Shown: one piece after another, positions 33,548 to 42,839 of the stretch
Layout of the letters: each line of letters begins with the position of its first letter
Numbering within the stretch: the first letter of the stretch is position 1
Source: Actinomyces mediterranea
Lineage (GTDB): Bacteria; Actinomycetota; Actinomycetes; Actinomycetales; Actinomycetaceae
DNA length: 64,000 bases
Assembly: GCF_900155595.1 (NCBI RefSeq)
Contig: NZ_FTPB01000004.1
Coordinates: 558,001-622,000 of the forward strand
Direction of reading: 5' to 3'
Program-made: the position numbers and the translations under genes
The notes under the pieces: generated by a model
What the model was told of the DNA's origin: nothing
The model's input: the letters and a program-made list of their open reading frames with translations, nothing else
The model's database searches: none

Positions 33548-34013
33548 CTAGTGGAAGGAGAAGACCGGCGGGAATACGAGCGCGACGACGGCCGCCCACG
33601 CGGCGAAGACCGGAAGCGCGGCGCTTTGCCACTGCTGCAGCGCCGAGGGGCCCGCCCCGCATGGTCCGCCCATAACCCCACAGCGCCCACAGTGACAGGG
33701 CGTCGACGATGAGCACGCCCGCGCGAACACCGTGAAAAGCACGATCGCCTTGACCAGGATGAGGTCGCCGTCGAAGGTGATGAGCACGCCCCGGTCGGCA
33801 TTGACGGGATTGGAGGTGAGGGACGCGACGACGAGGATGCTCAGCAACACGGCGGTCACGACTGGTGTGAAGATCGCGGAGAGACCCGGGCCGTCCGTCC
33901 TCCTCGGACAGCATCAGGCGAGTTGTAACGCCCGCTAGGAGGCCGAGGAACAGGGCGAGCGGCAGATGCCGCCACAGCGGCGAGCCAATGGCGGGCAACC
34001 ATGAGCGCCTCAT
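33548..34013 (-). pseudogene. Decayed membrane protein gene
   Basis: Hydrophobic coding segments alternate between two frames on the minus strand: LWRHLPLALFLGLLAGVTTRLML (frame 1, near 33900-34013), VTAVLLSILVVASLTSNPVN, then FDGDLILVKAIVLFTVFA (frame 2, near 33720-33860), RAGVLIVDALSLWALWGYGR (frame 1) and LPVFAAWAAVVALVFPPVF (frame 2). Together they read as a protein with four or five membrane helices broken by at least three frameshifts. The family is not recognised. Sequencing error is possible, but three events in 450 bases favour real decay. Confidence 0.6.
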
Positions 34014-34109
34014 CGGAGTTGAGGCCGACTCATTGCGCCAGGCTGCGACGAAGAGTTCGAGCTCCTCCTAGTCATCCATCGCTCGTGCCCACCTCGCGGC
34101 ACGCTCGGC

Positions 34110-35705
34110 TCAGAGCTTCTTGACGAGCGGGAAGGTGATGGTCTCACGGATGCCCTGGCCGGTGAGGGCCATGAGCAGGCGGTCGAGCCCCATGCCCATA
34201 CCGCCCGCCGGGGGCATGCCGTACTCCATCGCCATGAGGAAGTCCTCGTCGAGGACCATCGCCTCCGGGTCGCCCTCGGCGGCCGCGAGCGCCTGAGCCT
34301 CGAAACGCTCCCGCTGGATGACCGGATCGACGAGTTCCGAGTAGGCGGTCGCCAACTCGAAGCCGCGCACGTACAAGTCCCACTTCTCGACGATACCCGG
34401 CTTGGAGCGGTGCCCGCGGGTCAGGGGCGAAGAGTCCTCCGGGTAGTCGCGCACGAAGGTCGGCTCCCACAGGTCATCGCCGACGGCGGCCTCGAAGATC
34501 ACTTCCGCGATCTTACCCGGCCCCCAATGGTCGGCAACATCCTCGCCGAGCTCCTCGGCGATGCGGACGAGTTCATCGCGCGGGGTATCCACGCTGAATT
34601 CGCGGCCGAGCTTCTCGGCAGTCGCCTCGAACATGGAGATCTGCTTCCACGAGCCCGACAGGTCGTAGGCGGATCCATCGGCGAGGGTGACAACCTCTGT
34701 ACCCAAGGCCTCGCGCGCGGCCTGTTGAATGAACTCGCGGGTGCGGATCGCCATCGTGTCATAGGACCCGTAGGCCTCGTAGGCCTCGAGCATGGTGAAC
34801 TCGGGGCTGTGCGAGGAGTCGGCGCCCTCGTTGCGGAAGTTGCGGTTGATCTCGAAGACCTTGTCGACGCCGCCGACAACCGCCCTTTTGAGGAACAGCT
34901 CCGGAGCGATGCGCAAGAACAGGTCCGTATCGTAGGCGTTCATGTGGGTGGAGAAGGGACGTGCGGCGGCACCTCCGTGGAGGTTCTGCAGCATCGGCGT
35001 CTCGATCTCGACGAATCCCGCGGCGTCGAAGTAGGAGCGCAGAGACTTGACGACGGTGGCGCGCAGACGAACCATGTCGCGCGCTGAGGGCCGGACGATC
35101 ATGTCGAGGTAGCGGCGACGCACGCGCATATCCTCCGACAGGCTCATCTCGGTGCCGTCCTCAGCGGTGTAGGCCTTAGGCAGAGGGCGCAGCGACTTCG
35201 CGGCGAGCCGCCAGGCGGGAACGGGGTCGCCCTCGTCGATACCGGGGGTGAACAGACCCGCCGGGGCGACGCCAGGGCGCGCCATGACAGATAGTTCGCC
35301 GCGGCGTGAGGAGATGACGCGCCCGTGGACGAAGAGGTGGTCGCCGAGGTCGACATCCGCCTTGTACGCGGCGAGGGAGTCGGCACCGACTTCCGCGGCG
35401 GAGAGCATCACCTGGATGCGATTGCCTTCGCCGTCCATGAGGGTCGCGAAGCAGAGCTTTCCGCCGTTGCGGGCGAGCATGACCCGCCCGGCGATCCCGA
35501 CCTCGTCCTCGGTCTCCTCACCGGTCTCGAGGTGCGAGTAGGCCTCGCGAACCTCTTTGATGGACGAGGTGATGGCGAGGACGACAGGGTATGCCTCTGA
35601 GCCGTCGGCGAGGAGGCGGGCACGCTTTTGGGCGCGGACGCGGACCTGCTCCGGGGCGTCATCGACGTCGTGGGCACTGTCTCGGTTCTTCTGCTCTTCA
35701 GTCAC
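34110..35705 (-). CDS. lysS: Lysyl-tRNA synthetase (class II)
   Basis: About 531 residues. An N-terminal OB fold ([21 protein letters not shown]) precedes the class II core: motif 2 [26 protein letters not shown] and motif 3 [18 protein letters not shown], with the LysS ending [11 protein letters not shown]. The start used is GTG at 35705 (VTEEQKN); GGGAG is very close, so the exact start is uncertain, and the ORF opens 22 codons further. Single gene; the upstream 352 bases hold the tRNA-like relic. Confidence 0.95.
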   Translation of the reverse strand: MTEEQKNRDSAHDVDDAPEQVRVRAQKRARLLADGSEAYPVVLAITSSIKEVREAYSHLETGEETEDEVGIAGRVMLARNGGKLCFATLMDGEGNRIQVMLSAAEVGADSLAAYKADVDLGDHLFVHGRVISSRRGELSVMARPGVAPAGLFTPGIDEGDPVPAWRLAAKSLRPLPKAYTAEDGTEMSLSEDMRVRRRYLDMIVRPSARDMVRLRATVVKSLRSYFDAAGFVEIETPMLQNLHGGAAARPFSTHMNAYDTDLFLRIAPELFLKRAVVGGVDKVFEINRNFRNEGADSSHSPEFTMLEAYEAYGSYDTMAIRTREFIQQAAREALGTEVVTLADGSAYDLSGSWKQISMFEATAEKLGREFSVDTPRDELVRIAEELGEDVADHWGPGKIAEVIFEAAVGDDLWEPTFVRDYPEDSSPLTRGHRSKPGIVEKWDLYVRGFELATAYSELVDPVIQRERFEAQALAAAEGDPEAMVLDEDFLMAMEYGMPPAGGMGMGLDRLLMALTGQGIRETITFPLVKKL

Positions 35706-35831
35706 ACTCCCATGGTACCGGCTCGGCGAGGACGATCTCCTCGCGCGCATCCCTGATCCTCCATACTCCACGAGCGCCTCCGTGGTCGAGGCGTTGCAGT
35801 CCCCACACCTGCGAATATACAGAACCTATCG

Positions 35832-35903
35832 GTAGGCGCGAGAAGCCTCATGGGTACACTGTGCGCGTTTCAGCAGGTTGAGGGTTCAAGTCCCCTCGCC
35901 TAT
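35832..35903 (+). pseudogene. tRNA-like relic
   Basis: Exactly 72 bases from GTAGGCG to CGCCTAT, which pair over all seven acceptor positions. GAGGG-TTCAAGT-CCCCT falls at the standard T-arm positions (49-65). The D arm, the U8 and U33 equivalents and two anticodon-stem pairs are wrong, and no CCA follows. Best read as a decayed tRNA gene or an old integration scar. Positions 35858-35879 also resemble the tail of the repeats at 8225 and 52532. Confidence 0.45.
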
Positions 35904-36057
35904 GAGCGCCGCCATGCGGTTCATCTTCCACTGTAGGGTCTTCCCCTTCGATGTAGGGTGAGGACCAGTGCCGCCGCGTTTAACGACCATGCGCGGTTCT
36001 CCGACGAGGATCCGCCGGTCGCACGAATTCAACGGCTCCGAATACATGAGGTGATGA

Positions 36058-38607
36058 GTGACTACCGTCAGTACTTTCAAGATGCATGCCACCCTGTCGC
36101 TGCTGCGGCGCACGCTGCGACGAGCGACGCAGCAGTTGCGCCGTACCCCCGCGTCCACTGCTGCGGCGGTGTCCATCCTCCTCGCCTCCATCGCGGCCTC
36201 ATACGGCGCTTTCTTCGGCGAAGGGCTCGGAGCCACCGCCGGTCACCCGGATCGCCTGTGGGCCCTCGTCACCTCTTTCTGGTCGGCGCCCACATGGTAC
36301 GTCGGCCTTGCACTCGCACTCGCCTTCGTCGTCATCGGTGGAATCATCGAGGCTGCGATCGGCGCGCGACGATGGATCACAGCGGTCGTCCTGTCGGGCA
36401 TCGGAGGAATCCTCATCACCCAGGCAACCGATATCGTCTTCCGCTACATCAATGCGGAGTGGGCGCAGTCGGGGACAGAATCGACTCCTCTCAATTCTGC
36501 AGCATTCGGACTCATGGGCCTCATCTTCACGGGCTCCGCATGGATGCAGGTCCTCGGGCGCAGACGCCTGCGGGCCTTCCTCCTCGCCGCTCTCGGGGTC
36601 CTCGTCGCCTTCGGCGGAGCGCCTCAATCGACAGGGGCTCTTGGCAGCGCACTCATCGGATTGATCTTAGGGATTGCGCTCGCGCCCCGTGGGGAGAACA
36701 CCCGCTCCTTCATCGGGACCCGCCACCGCGGCCGCTCAATCGTCGCCCTCGTCATCGTGACCCTGTCAGCGGGGAGCGTCCTCACCATCGTGTCTGCCCA
36801 GGCCGTCGGCCCCCTCTCCTTCGCCGCCCTGGGCATCATCCCGACCGACTTCACCGTAGACGCGCTCATGCAGTTGTGTTCAGAAGGCGACGTCTCTCAA
36901 TGCGCCCGTGCCACCAATGCGCTGCGCACCGAGGGCGTGGCACCGCTCATCATCATGATGATGCCGTTCCTGCTGCAATGCGTCCTCGCCTGGGGCGTTG
37001 CACGGGGGCGCCGGGTCGCGGCGATCGCCACCCTCGCCCTCCAGACGTTCTTCGCCCTGCTCGCGCTCGCCCGCCTGTTCCTCTTCACCGAACCCGTCTT
37101 CATCTCTGAAGTCGCGCTTACTGAGGTGGAGATCGCCCTCCCTGAGACGACATTGTCGCAGGTCCTGTCGGCCGTCATCATCCCCCTGTCGCTCATCGCC
37201 CTCATCGTCTGGAATCGCAAGTGGTTCGCCGTGCGCACGCCCAGATCCGTGCTCGTGCGCAGCGGATCGATCATCCTCGTCACCGCTGTGGTCATCGGCG
37301 GAGTCGTCATTCTGCTGGGGCTCAATGCACCGCAATCGACGATGCCTGAAGCGACCACATGGCTATTGGCCTCGAACTACGCTGCCCGGATTCTGCCGCC
37401 CACAGCTTTGTCGCTCCTCACCCCCACCCTTCTCCCCGTCACGTGGATCGGACGCCTCCTCATCGAATGGGCCCCCATTCTCACGTGGATGACGACGATC
37501 GTCGCGGCCCTCGCCACTGTCATGGCGTCTCCGAAAGTGCCGAACGCACCGACGGCGGAGCGCTCGCCGCGAGACTTCGTCGCAACAGCGCGGTCCGGCT
37601 CCCTCGGCTGGATGAATACCTGGCCGGGTAATGAGCAGTGGATCTCAGCCGATGGCAGCGCCCTCATCGCCTACCGGAGGGTGGCAGGCGTCGCGCTGAC
37701 CATCACCGACCCCGCCGCGCGTCCCGAGAACTTGCATCGAGTCGTCGCCGAGTTCGCGACCTACGCGACGTCTCATTCGATGATTCCCGCACTGTATTCC
37801 GTGCACGCCAACACGGCTCGCGTCGCTCATCAACTCGGCTGGACGACGATGAAGGTCGCCGAGGAGGCCGTCATGGACCTGCCCGCTTTGGCCTTCACCG
37901 GCAAGAAGTGGCAGGACGTGCGAACCGCCATCAACCGTGCCGCGAAAGAGGGGATCACCGCCGAGTGGACGACGCTGGCCACCTGCCCCGAGGGCGTACT
38001 GGACCAGATTCGGGCCATCTCATCGGCGTGGGTCGATGAGAAGGCCCTGCCGGAGATGGGTTTCACACTCGGCGGCATGAACGAGATGGCAGTCGAGGAG
38101 ACGCGGCTCTTACTCGCGAGGGACGAGGAGGGGACGGTTCACGCCGTCACGTCCTGGCTTCCCGTCTATAACGAGGGCGAACTCATCGGCCTGACCCTCG
38201 ATGTCATGCGCAAGCGCGACGGAGGATTCCGCCCCTCGATCGAGTTCCTCCTCGGGAGGGCCGCTCTGGATGCCAAGGAGGAGGGGTTGCAGATCCTCTC
38301 CCTGTCGGGCGCCCCACTCGCGCATTCGGGTCTCGCCGCGCGCGAACCGGACCTTGAGGAGTCGGGAGCCGAGCGTTTCGCCCCCGTCCTCGATTATGTC
38401 GGGTCCCTGCTTGAACCGGTGTACGGGTTCCGATCTTTGCTGTTCTTCAAGAAGAAGTTCCAGCCCCGGTTCGAGCCGCTCTACCTCGCCGTCCCGGATA
38501 TGCTCGACATCCCCACCGTGGGGATCGCGATTTCGCGATCCTACCTGCCCGATATGAGCCCCGCTGATGCCGCGCGGTTCGCGCGCACGCTCCTCGCGGA
38601 GGAGTAA
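36058..38607 (+). CDS. MprF-like membrane protein with DUF2156 acyltransferase domain
   Basis: 849 residues. The first ~500 contain many membrane helices (for example VSILLASIAASYGAFFG, WYVGLALALAFVVIGGIIEAA). The cytosolic C-terminus from about 510 is a DUF2156/LPG-synthase domain of paired GNAT folds: NEQWISADGSALIAYRRVAGVALTI, YSVHANTARVAHQLGWTTMKVAEEAV and FRPSIEFLLGRAALDAKEEG. MprF and LysX proteins of this type move lysine or alanine onto phosphatidylglycerol, lowering surface charge. Whether this enzyme does so is inferred. GTG start with GAGGTGAT upstream. Convergent with a membrane esterase. Confidence 0.8.
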   Translation: MTTVSTFKMHATLSLLRRTLRRATQQLRRTPASTAAAVSILLASIAASYGAFFGEGLGATAGHPDRLWALVTSFWSAPTWYVGLALALAFVVIGGIIEAAIGARRWITAVVLSGIGGILITQATDIVFRYINAEWAQSGTESTPLNSAAFGLMGLIFTGSAWMQVLGRRRLRAFLLAALGVLVAFGGAPQSTGALGSALIGLILGIALAPRGENTRSFIGTRHRGRSIVALVIVTLSAGSVLTIVSAQAVGPLSFAALGIIPTDFTVDALMQLCSEGDVSQCARATNALRTEGVAPLIIMMMPFLLQCVLAWGVARGRRVAAIATLALQTFFALLALARLFLFTEPVFISEVALTEVEIALPETTLSQVLSAVIIPLSLIALIVWNRKWFAVRTPRSVLVRSGSIILVTAVVIGGVVILLGLNAPQSTMPEATTWLLASNYAARILPPTALSLLTPTLLPVTWIGRLLIEWAPILTWMTTIVAALATVMASPKVPNAPTAERSPRDFVATARSGSLGWMNTWPGNEQWISADGSALIAYRRVAGVALTITDPAARPENLHRVVAEFATYATSHSMIPALYSVHANTARVAHQLGWTTMKVAEEAVMDLPALAFTGKKWQDVRTAINRAAKEGITAEWTTLATCPEGVLDQIRAISSAWVDEKALPEMGFTLGGMNEMAVEETRLLLARDEEGTVHAVTSWLPVYNEGELIGLTLDVMRKRDGGFRPSIEFLLGRAALDAKEEGLQILSLSGAPLAHSGLAAREPDLEESGAERFAPVLDYVGSLLEPVYGFRSLLFFKKKFQPRFEPLYLAVPDMLDIPTVGIAISRSYLPDMSPADAARFARTLLAEE

Positions 38608-38749
38608 CCGCATTCTCAGCGCGACACCTGAATCCGTCCGCACGACCATGATGGGGAGCACACGCCGACCGGGCGCCCCGGTGGTAGCGCCACAGGCACG
38701 CCCCCCGATGAGACGCGCGCCTCGATCCACAACAACACGGCTTCCCGAT

Positions 38750-40396
38750 TCACAGGAAGGTCTGCAGATCCTGCTGCAGATGCTCCAGGTTCGTGTAGAA
38801 CGACTCCGCCCGATTGACTGACAGCAGAATCGCCACCGACCCGACGAGGACGGGCAGGAGCACCATCATGTATCGAACGAGGAACATGGCGACGGTGCGG
38901 GGAATCGACGTCGGGATCGCGACATGACGCATTCCGCTCAGTTTCGCAACAGCTCCGGTCTTCGGCCCCACCCATAGGGCGGCGATGACGAGGAGCAGGC
39001 CGCCGACCCACCAAACTGTCAGTGTACCCCAGCCCTGCAGGGAGAAAGGGCTCGGCGGTCGATAATCCAAGGATCCGCCGTGAGCGTCCGACTGCGCCGC
39101 ATCCCCGGACTGCGGTCCGGACTGCGGACCCGATTGCGGCCCCGACTGCGCGGAGGTTTCGGCGGCCTCGCCCCGCCTCGCGGACTCCGCCTTGGTCGCG
39201 CCCTGCGCCCACCATTCGAGCGCGGTCTTCAACTGATCGGCCCACACCGTCCAGGAGTGCCCCCCTACTTCGTCAACATGAGTGACGACCTCGTCCTCGG
39301 GTCGCCCCTTGCCGGTCACATTGGCGATGAGTTGCAATGAGAGTTCCTCCTCCTTCGTACCGGCGAAGTACAGGTGCTGAGGCTCGCCCTGGAGGGAGGA
39401 GAGCATATTCGACACCGTGAAGTCCCGTGCCGTGGTTCCCCCGGCCCAGGCGAGCGCCCCGAGACCAGGAGTATCGAAACCGCCCATTGAGATCGCCCCG
39501 TAGAACAGGCCCGTGTGGCGCATTGCGAGTACGGGTGCACAGTAGCCGCCGGCCGACGCGCCGGCCATTATCCACCCTTCGCGGTGAGTGTTGAGGTTCG
39601 GGAACGTCGAACGCAGGACTCGCACGAGATCGTGGGTAACAAACGTTTCGATCCTCGGATACCCCTCGACATCGACGCAGTTCGGTTGGGCCCCTTCCAT
39701 GGACACGTCCGGGACGACCAGGATCATCGGACGGATTTTCCCAGAAGCGCGCAGTTCGCTGTAGGTATTCGCAAGGTCGAGGGCGGTGATCGGCCCCTTG
39801 TCCGTCCCGGGATATCCATGGTTGAACATCACGACATCGTGAATCTGCGACGAGGCGGGATCATAATCCGGCGGCGTCCAGATCGTCACTGACCGTGTCA
39901 AGCCGGATTCGCTTCCGGAGACCATCGCGGTGAGTTCGCCAGTCCCCGGGTCCGTTTCGAAGTCCACCGCCAGCGAGGGGTCCGGAGCGAGCGAGCTCGG
40001 CAGCATGTCCGTGTCGTCCTCGGCGGTGCGCGTTGCTCCATCCGGGCGGGTGTGTGCGGGCGCGTCGGCACCGGTTTCCCCTCCGGATTCTTGATCCTGC
40101 GACCCGGACTGGGATACCGAATCAATCGGGGGAAGAACCTGTGAAGCCCCGTTGTTGGGCTTCGCGCCGGTGAGGAGCCCGACGACGTCACTCGTCGTGC
40201 GCACCCAGGATCCTCCCCGATTCACAATGAGCGCCATTGATGTCGTCGCCATCGCGGCCGACACGACGAGGGCGAGTAGTGCCCCGATGGTGGAGCGCAC
40301 GGTTCGGCGACGCCCGATGGCCCATGCCGTGACGGCGATGAGGACCATGGTGGCGAGGATGACCGAGCCGATAAAAGACAGGGACTGGATGTTCAC
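38750..40396 (-). CDS. Membrane-anchored esterase (antigen 85/EstA-like alpha/beta hydrolase)
   Basis: 548 residues. Two membrane helices at the N-terminus (about 10-28 and 36-57), a Ser/Gly/Asp-rich linker, then an esterase domain from about 160: DVVMFNHGYPGTDKG, MILVVPDVSMEGAQPN and the nucleophile GASAGGYCAPVLAM, with EVGGHSWTVWADQL supplying the likely His. Four QSGP units at about 415-430 and two more helices at the C-terminus follow. Relatives are mycolyltransferase-like or trehalose/lipid esterases; the substrate is unknown. GTG start. It may act on envelope lipids together with the convergent MprF-like protein (speculative). Confidence 0.75.
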   Translation of the reverse strand: MNIQSLSFIGSVILATMVLIAVTAWAIGRRRTVRSTIGALLALVVSAAMATTSMALIVNRGGSWVRTTSDVVGLLTGAKPNNGASQVLPPIDSVSQSGSQDQESGGETGADAPAHTRPDGATRTAEDDTDMLPSSLAPDPSLAVDFETDPGTGELTAMVSGSESGLTRSVTIWTPPDYDPASSQIHDVVMFNHGYPGTDKGPITALDLANTYSELRASGKIRPMILVVPDVSMEGAQPNCVDVEGYPRIETFVTHDLVRVLRSTFPNLNTHREGWIMAGASAGGYCAPVLAMRHTGLFYGAISMGGFDTPGLGALAWAGGTTARDFTVSNMLSSLQGEPQHLYFAGTKEEELSLQLIANVTGKGRPEDEVVTHVDEVGGHSWTVWADQLKTALEWWAQGATKAESARRGEAAETSAQSGPQSGPQSGPQSGDAAQSDAHGGSLDYRPPSPFSLQGWGTLTVWWVGGLLLVIAALWVGPKTGAVAKLSGMRHVAIPTSIPRTVAMFLVRYMMVLLPVLVGSVAILLSVNRAESFYTNLEHLQQDLQTFL

Positions 40397-40492
40397 AACG
40401 AGACGCTTCCCTTCATCCGACGGATCCGTTGCTACGAGTGCAACAGTCTATCCGAATGTACGACCGCGCCCGCGGGGCGGCCGATGCGAGCC

Positions 40493-40942
40493 TCAGCGCC
40501 CCGCGGATTTCAGGTTGAGTTCGCGGGCCCGTTCCGAGTCCTCGGGCACGGCGCCGATGCTGCCGCCCCGTTCGACGAGGCGATTCTCCGCATCGACGAA
40601 GACGACCGCCGGAGTCCACGACGACACCCGCGACTCGGGCACCTGACAATACGCCATGATGATGACACGATCACCGACACTGACCAGGTGCGCGGCCGCG
40701 CCATTGAGCTGGACCACCCCCGAGCCGCGCTCCCCCGCAATCGTATACGTCGTCAACCGGTTGCCATTGTCAACGTCGGCGATATCGACCTGCTGCCCCT
40801 CAACGATATCCGCGGCATCAAGGAGATCCGCATCAATCGTCACCGACCCGACATAATGCAGGTCCGCACCGGTGACGGTCGCGCGGTGGATCTTCCCCTG
40901 AACCATCGGGCGCATGACTTCCATCCGCATCGTCTCAGCCAC
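40493..40942 (-). CDS. panD: Aspartate 1-decarboxylase
   Basis: 149 residues. Pyruvoyl enzyme making beta-alanine for pantothenate. The self-cleavage site is HYVGSVTID (Gly-Ser bond at about 32-33), preceded by [25 protein letters not shown] and [13 protein letters not shown] match PanD. It overlaps the panC stop by eight bases. Confidence 0.96.
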   Translation of the reverse strand: MAETMRMEVMRPMVQGKIHRATVTGADLHYVGSVTIDADLLDAADIVEGQQVDIADVDNGNRLTTYTIAGERGSGVVQLNGAAAHLVSVGDRVIIMAYCQVPESRVSSWTPAVVFVDAENRLVERGGSIGAVPEDSERARELNLKSAGR

Positions 40943-41846
40943 GGTATGCCTCCATAAGGAGGGGCAGGTTGTCGATGAGCCTGGTCGTCCCGACCTTTGC
41001 GGCGACGAGGAGGCGGCATGCTCGCGCGCCTGCGACCATGGTGGCGGGACGGGCGTCCTCGGGACTCACGAGGTCGACGCCGGGCGTTCCGGCGAGGATG
41101 TCGACGGTCCCCTCGTCAACGAGGGCAACGTAGTCGATGTCGATCCCCCCGGCGGCGTCGAGGACAGCAACGACTGCTGCGACGACCTGCCGGGCACTCG
41201 CGCCTCTGGACGCGGCGCCGCGACCGGCTTCGAGGCCGCGCGAGAGGTCTCGGGCGCGAACGCGCTCTTCCTCCGACAGATAGCGGTTGCGACTCGACAG
41301 CGCGACCCCGTCCTCGTCGCGCACGATCGGCACGCCCTCGACGCGGACCGGGATATCGAGCTGGCGGAACACGGTGCGCAGCACTGCGAGCTGTTGAAAG
41401 TCCTTCTCGCCGTAGACGGCAACGTCGGGGCGTACGAGTCCGACGACCTTCGTGCACACGAGGGCGACACCTGCGAAGTGCGTGGGCCGCGTGACCCCCT
41501 CGAGGACCTTCGCGACAGGGCCCGGGTCGATGGAAACGGCAACGGGCTCGGGGTAGACCTCATCGGGAGCGGGAGCCCACACGAGGTCGCAGCCGACATC
41601 TGCGAGCGCCGCCATATCGGCGTCGAGGGTGCGCGGGTAGATGTCGTAGTCCTCACCGGGGGCGAATTGTGTCGGATTGACGAAGATCGACACGATGACA
41701 TGGTCGGCGAGTTCCTGCGCGCGCCTGACCAACTGCAGGTGACCCTCGTGGAGGGCGCCCATCGTCATGACGAGGGCGCGCGGCCCCGGAAGGGCGTCAA
41801 GGGCCACGGCGAGTTCGTCGCGAGTACGGGCAAGCACAGGTGTCAT
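40935..41846 (-). CDS. panC: Pantothenate synthetase
   Basis: 303 residues. Joins pantoate and beta-alanine with [21 protein letters not shown] contains the HxGH-type nucleotide motif; [31 protein letters not shown] and [15 protein letters not shown] are the standard PanC blocks. It is followed by overlapping panD and preceded by the DUF2520 gene, an order common in actinobacteria. Confidence 0.97.
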   Translation of the reverse strand: MTPVLARTRDELAVALDALPGPRALVMTMGALHEGHLQLVRRAQELADHVIVSIFVNPTQFAPGEDYDIYPRTLDADMAALADVGCDLVWAPAPDEVYPEPVAVSIDPGPVAKVLEGVTRPTHFAGVALVCTKVVGLVRPDVAVYGEKDFQQLAVLRTVFRQLDIPVRVEGVPIVRDEDGVALSSRNRYLSEEERVRARDLSRGLEAGRGAASRGASARQVVAAVVAVLDAAGGIDIDYVALVDEGTVDILAGTPGVDLVSPEDARPATMVAGARACRLLVAAKVGTTRLIDNLPLLMEAYRG

Positions 41847-41942
41847 ATCCCTATTGTGCTGCGTTCAGGGGGCCGAATACACCCCGACATGGTCGATGTC
41901 ACCCTCGGGTGAGCGTCTTCACCCCGGGCATAGTCGCGCCCG

Positions 41943-42839
41943 TCACGTCGCCGAGTTCTCGCCGTCGAGAAGCGCCACTTCGATTGCATCCGCGCCGCGC
42001 TCTGCGAGCCGCCCCTGAGCCGCCAGAATGTGCACGAGATCTCGGGTGGCGCGCGCATAGGCCCGCGCCGCTTCCTCCTCGCCCGCATCAACGAGGGCGG
42101 ACATGTGCGTCTTCACCGCCGCCGCATCAATACCCGCGACAGGGGGCTCGATCGCGCGGACCCCCTCGTCGAGCACCCGGTCGAGAGTCATGTGCAGCAG
42201 TGCCGCCATGATCGTGCCCGGAGAGTCGATGCCCGCGACTTCGAGGGCACCCGCGGCGGTGACTACGCCCGCCATCATGGTGTTGGCGCCGAGTGTGAGC
42301 GCCGCGTGACAGACGGCTCGCTGTTCTTCGCCGACGACGACGGGTTCTCCGCCCATTTCGACCACGAGGGCCTGGGCGATCGGCAGGAAAGGGGCGGGCG
42401 CGGTGATGACGAAGGGCGCTCCCGTGAGGCGGTGAACATCGAGGGACCAGCCGGTGAACGCCATTGACGGGTGAATCGCCAAGGGGATCGCGCCTGCCGC
42501 CTGGGCGCGCGCAAGAATCGACGTTCCATACGGCCCCGCCAGGTGGATGACGATCTGGCCCATCTGCCAGCGCCCCAGGTCGGCGAGTCCGGCGACGAGC
42601 GGCTCAATCTGCTCGTCGGGGATGGCGAGGATGATGACTTCGCAGCGCTCGAGGACTTCGTCGACGCTCGCCAGCGGAACGCCCGGCAGGACCGCTTCTG
42701 CGCGCTCGCGGGCATCGTCGCTGTGGGCATTCACGGCGACGATCGTATGCCCAGCGGCGCGCAGGGCAGCGCCGATGACGGGGCCGACGCGGCCCATGCC
42801 GATGATCCCGACGCCGAGGCGCCCCTGGACGGACGTCAT
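41943..42839 (-). CDS. Rossmann-fold DUF2520 protein
   Basis: 298 residues from MTSVQGRLGVGIIGMGRVG, a GxGxxG NAD(P)-binding start. AIHPSMAFTG and the helical C-terminal half (GVVTAAGALEVAGIDSPG) identify the Rossmann-like/DUF2520 family, distantly related to ketopantoate reductase and pyrroline-carboxylate reductase. Its constant position before panC suggests a role in pantothenate synthesis, perhaps ketopantoate reduction (inference). The ATG overlaps the upstream stop as ATGA; longer open frame is not coding. Confidence 0.88.
   Translation of the reverse strand: MTSVQGRLGVGIIGMGRVGPVIGAALRAAGHTIVAVNAHSDDARERAEAVLPGVPLASVDEVLERCEVIILAIPDEQIEPLVAGLADLGRWQMGQIVIHLAGPYGTSILARAQAAGAIPLAIHPSMAFTGWSLDVHRLTGAPFVITAPAPFLPIAQALVVEMGGEPVVVGEEQRAVCHAALTLGANTMMAGVVTAAGALEVAGIDSPGTIMAALLHMTLDRVLDEGVRAIEPPVAGIDAAAVKTHMSALVDAGEEEAARAYARATRDLVHILAAQGRLAERGADAIEVALLDGENSAT

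Noticed and set aside
32737-33801. A 354-residue TetR protein starting at 33801
   Set aside because: The first 109 codons overlap the decayed membrane gene and are Ser/Arg-rich; the ATG at 33474 has a strong ribosome site.
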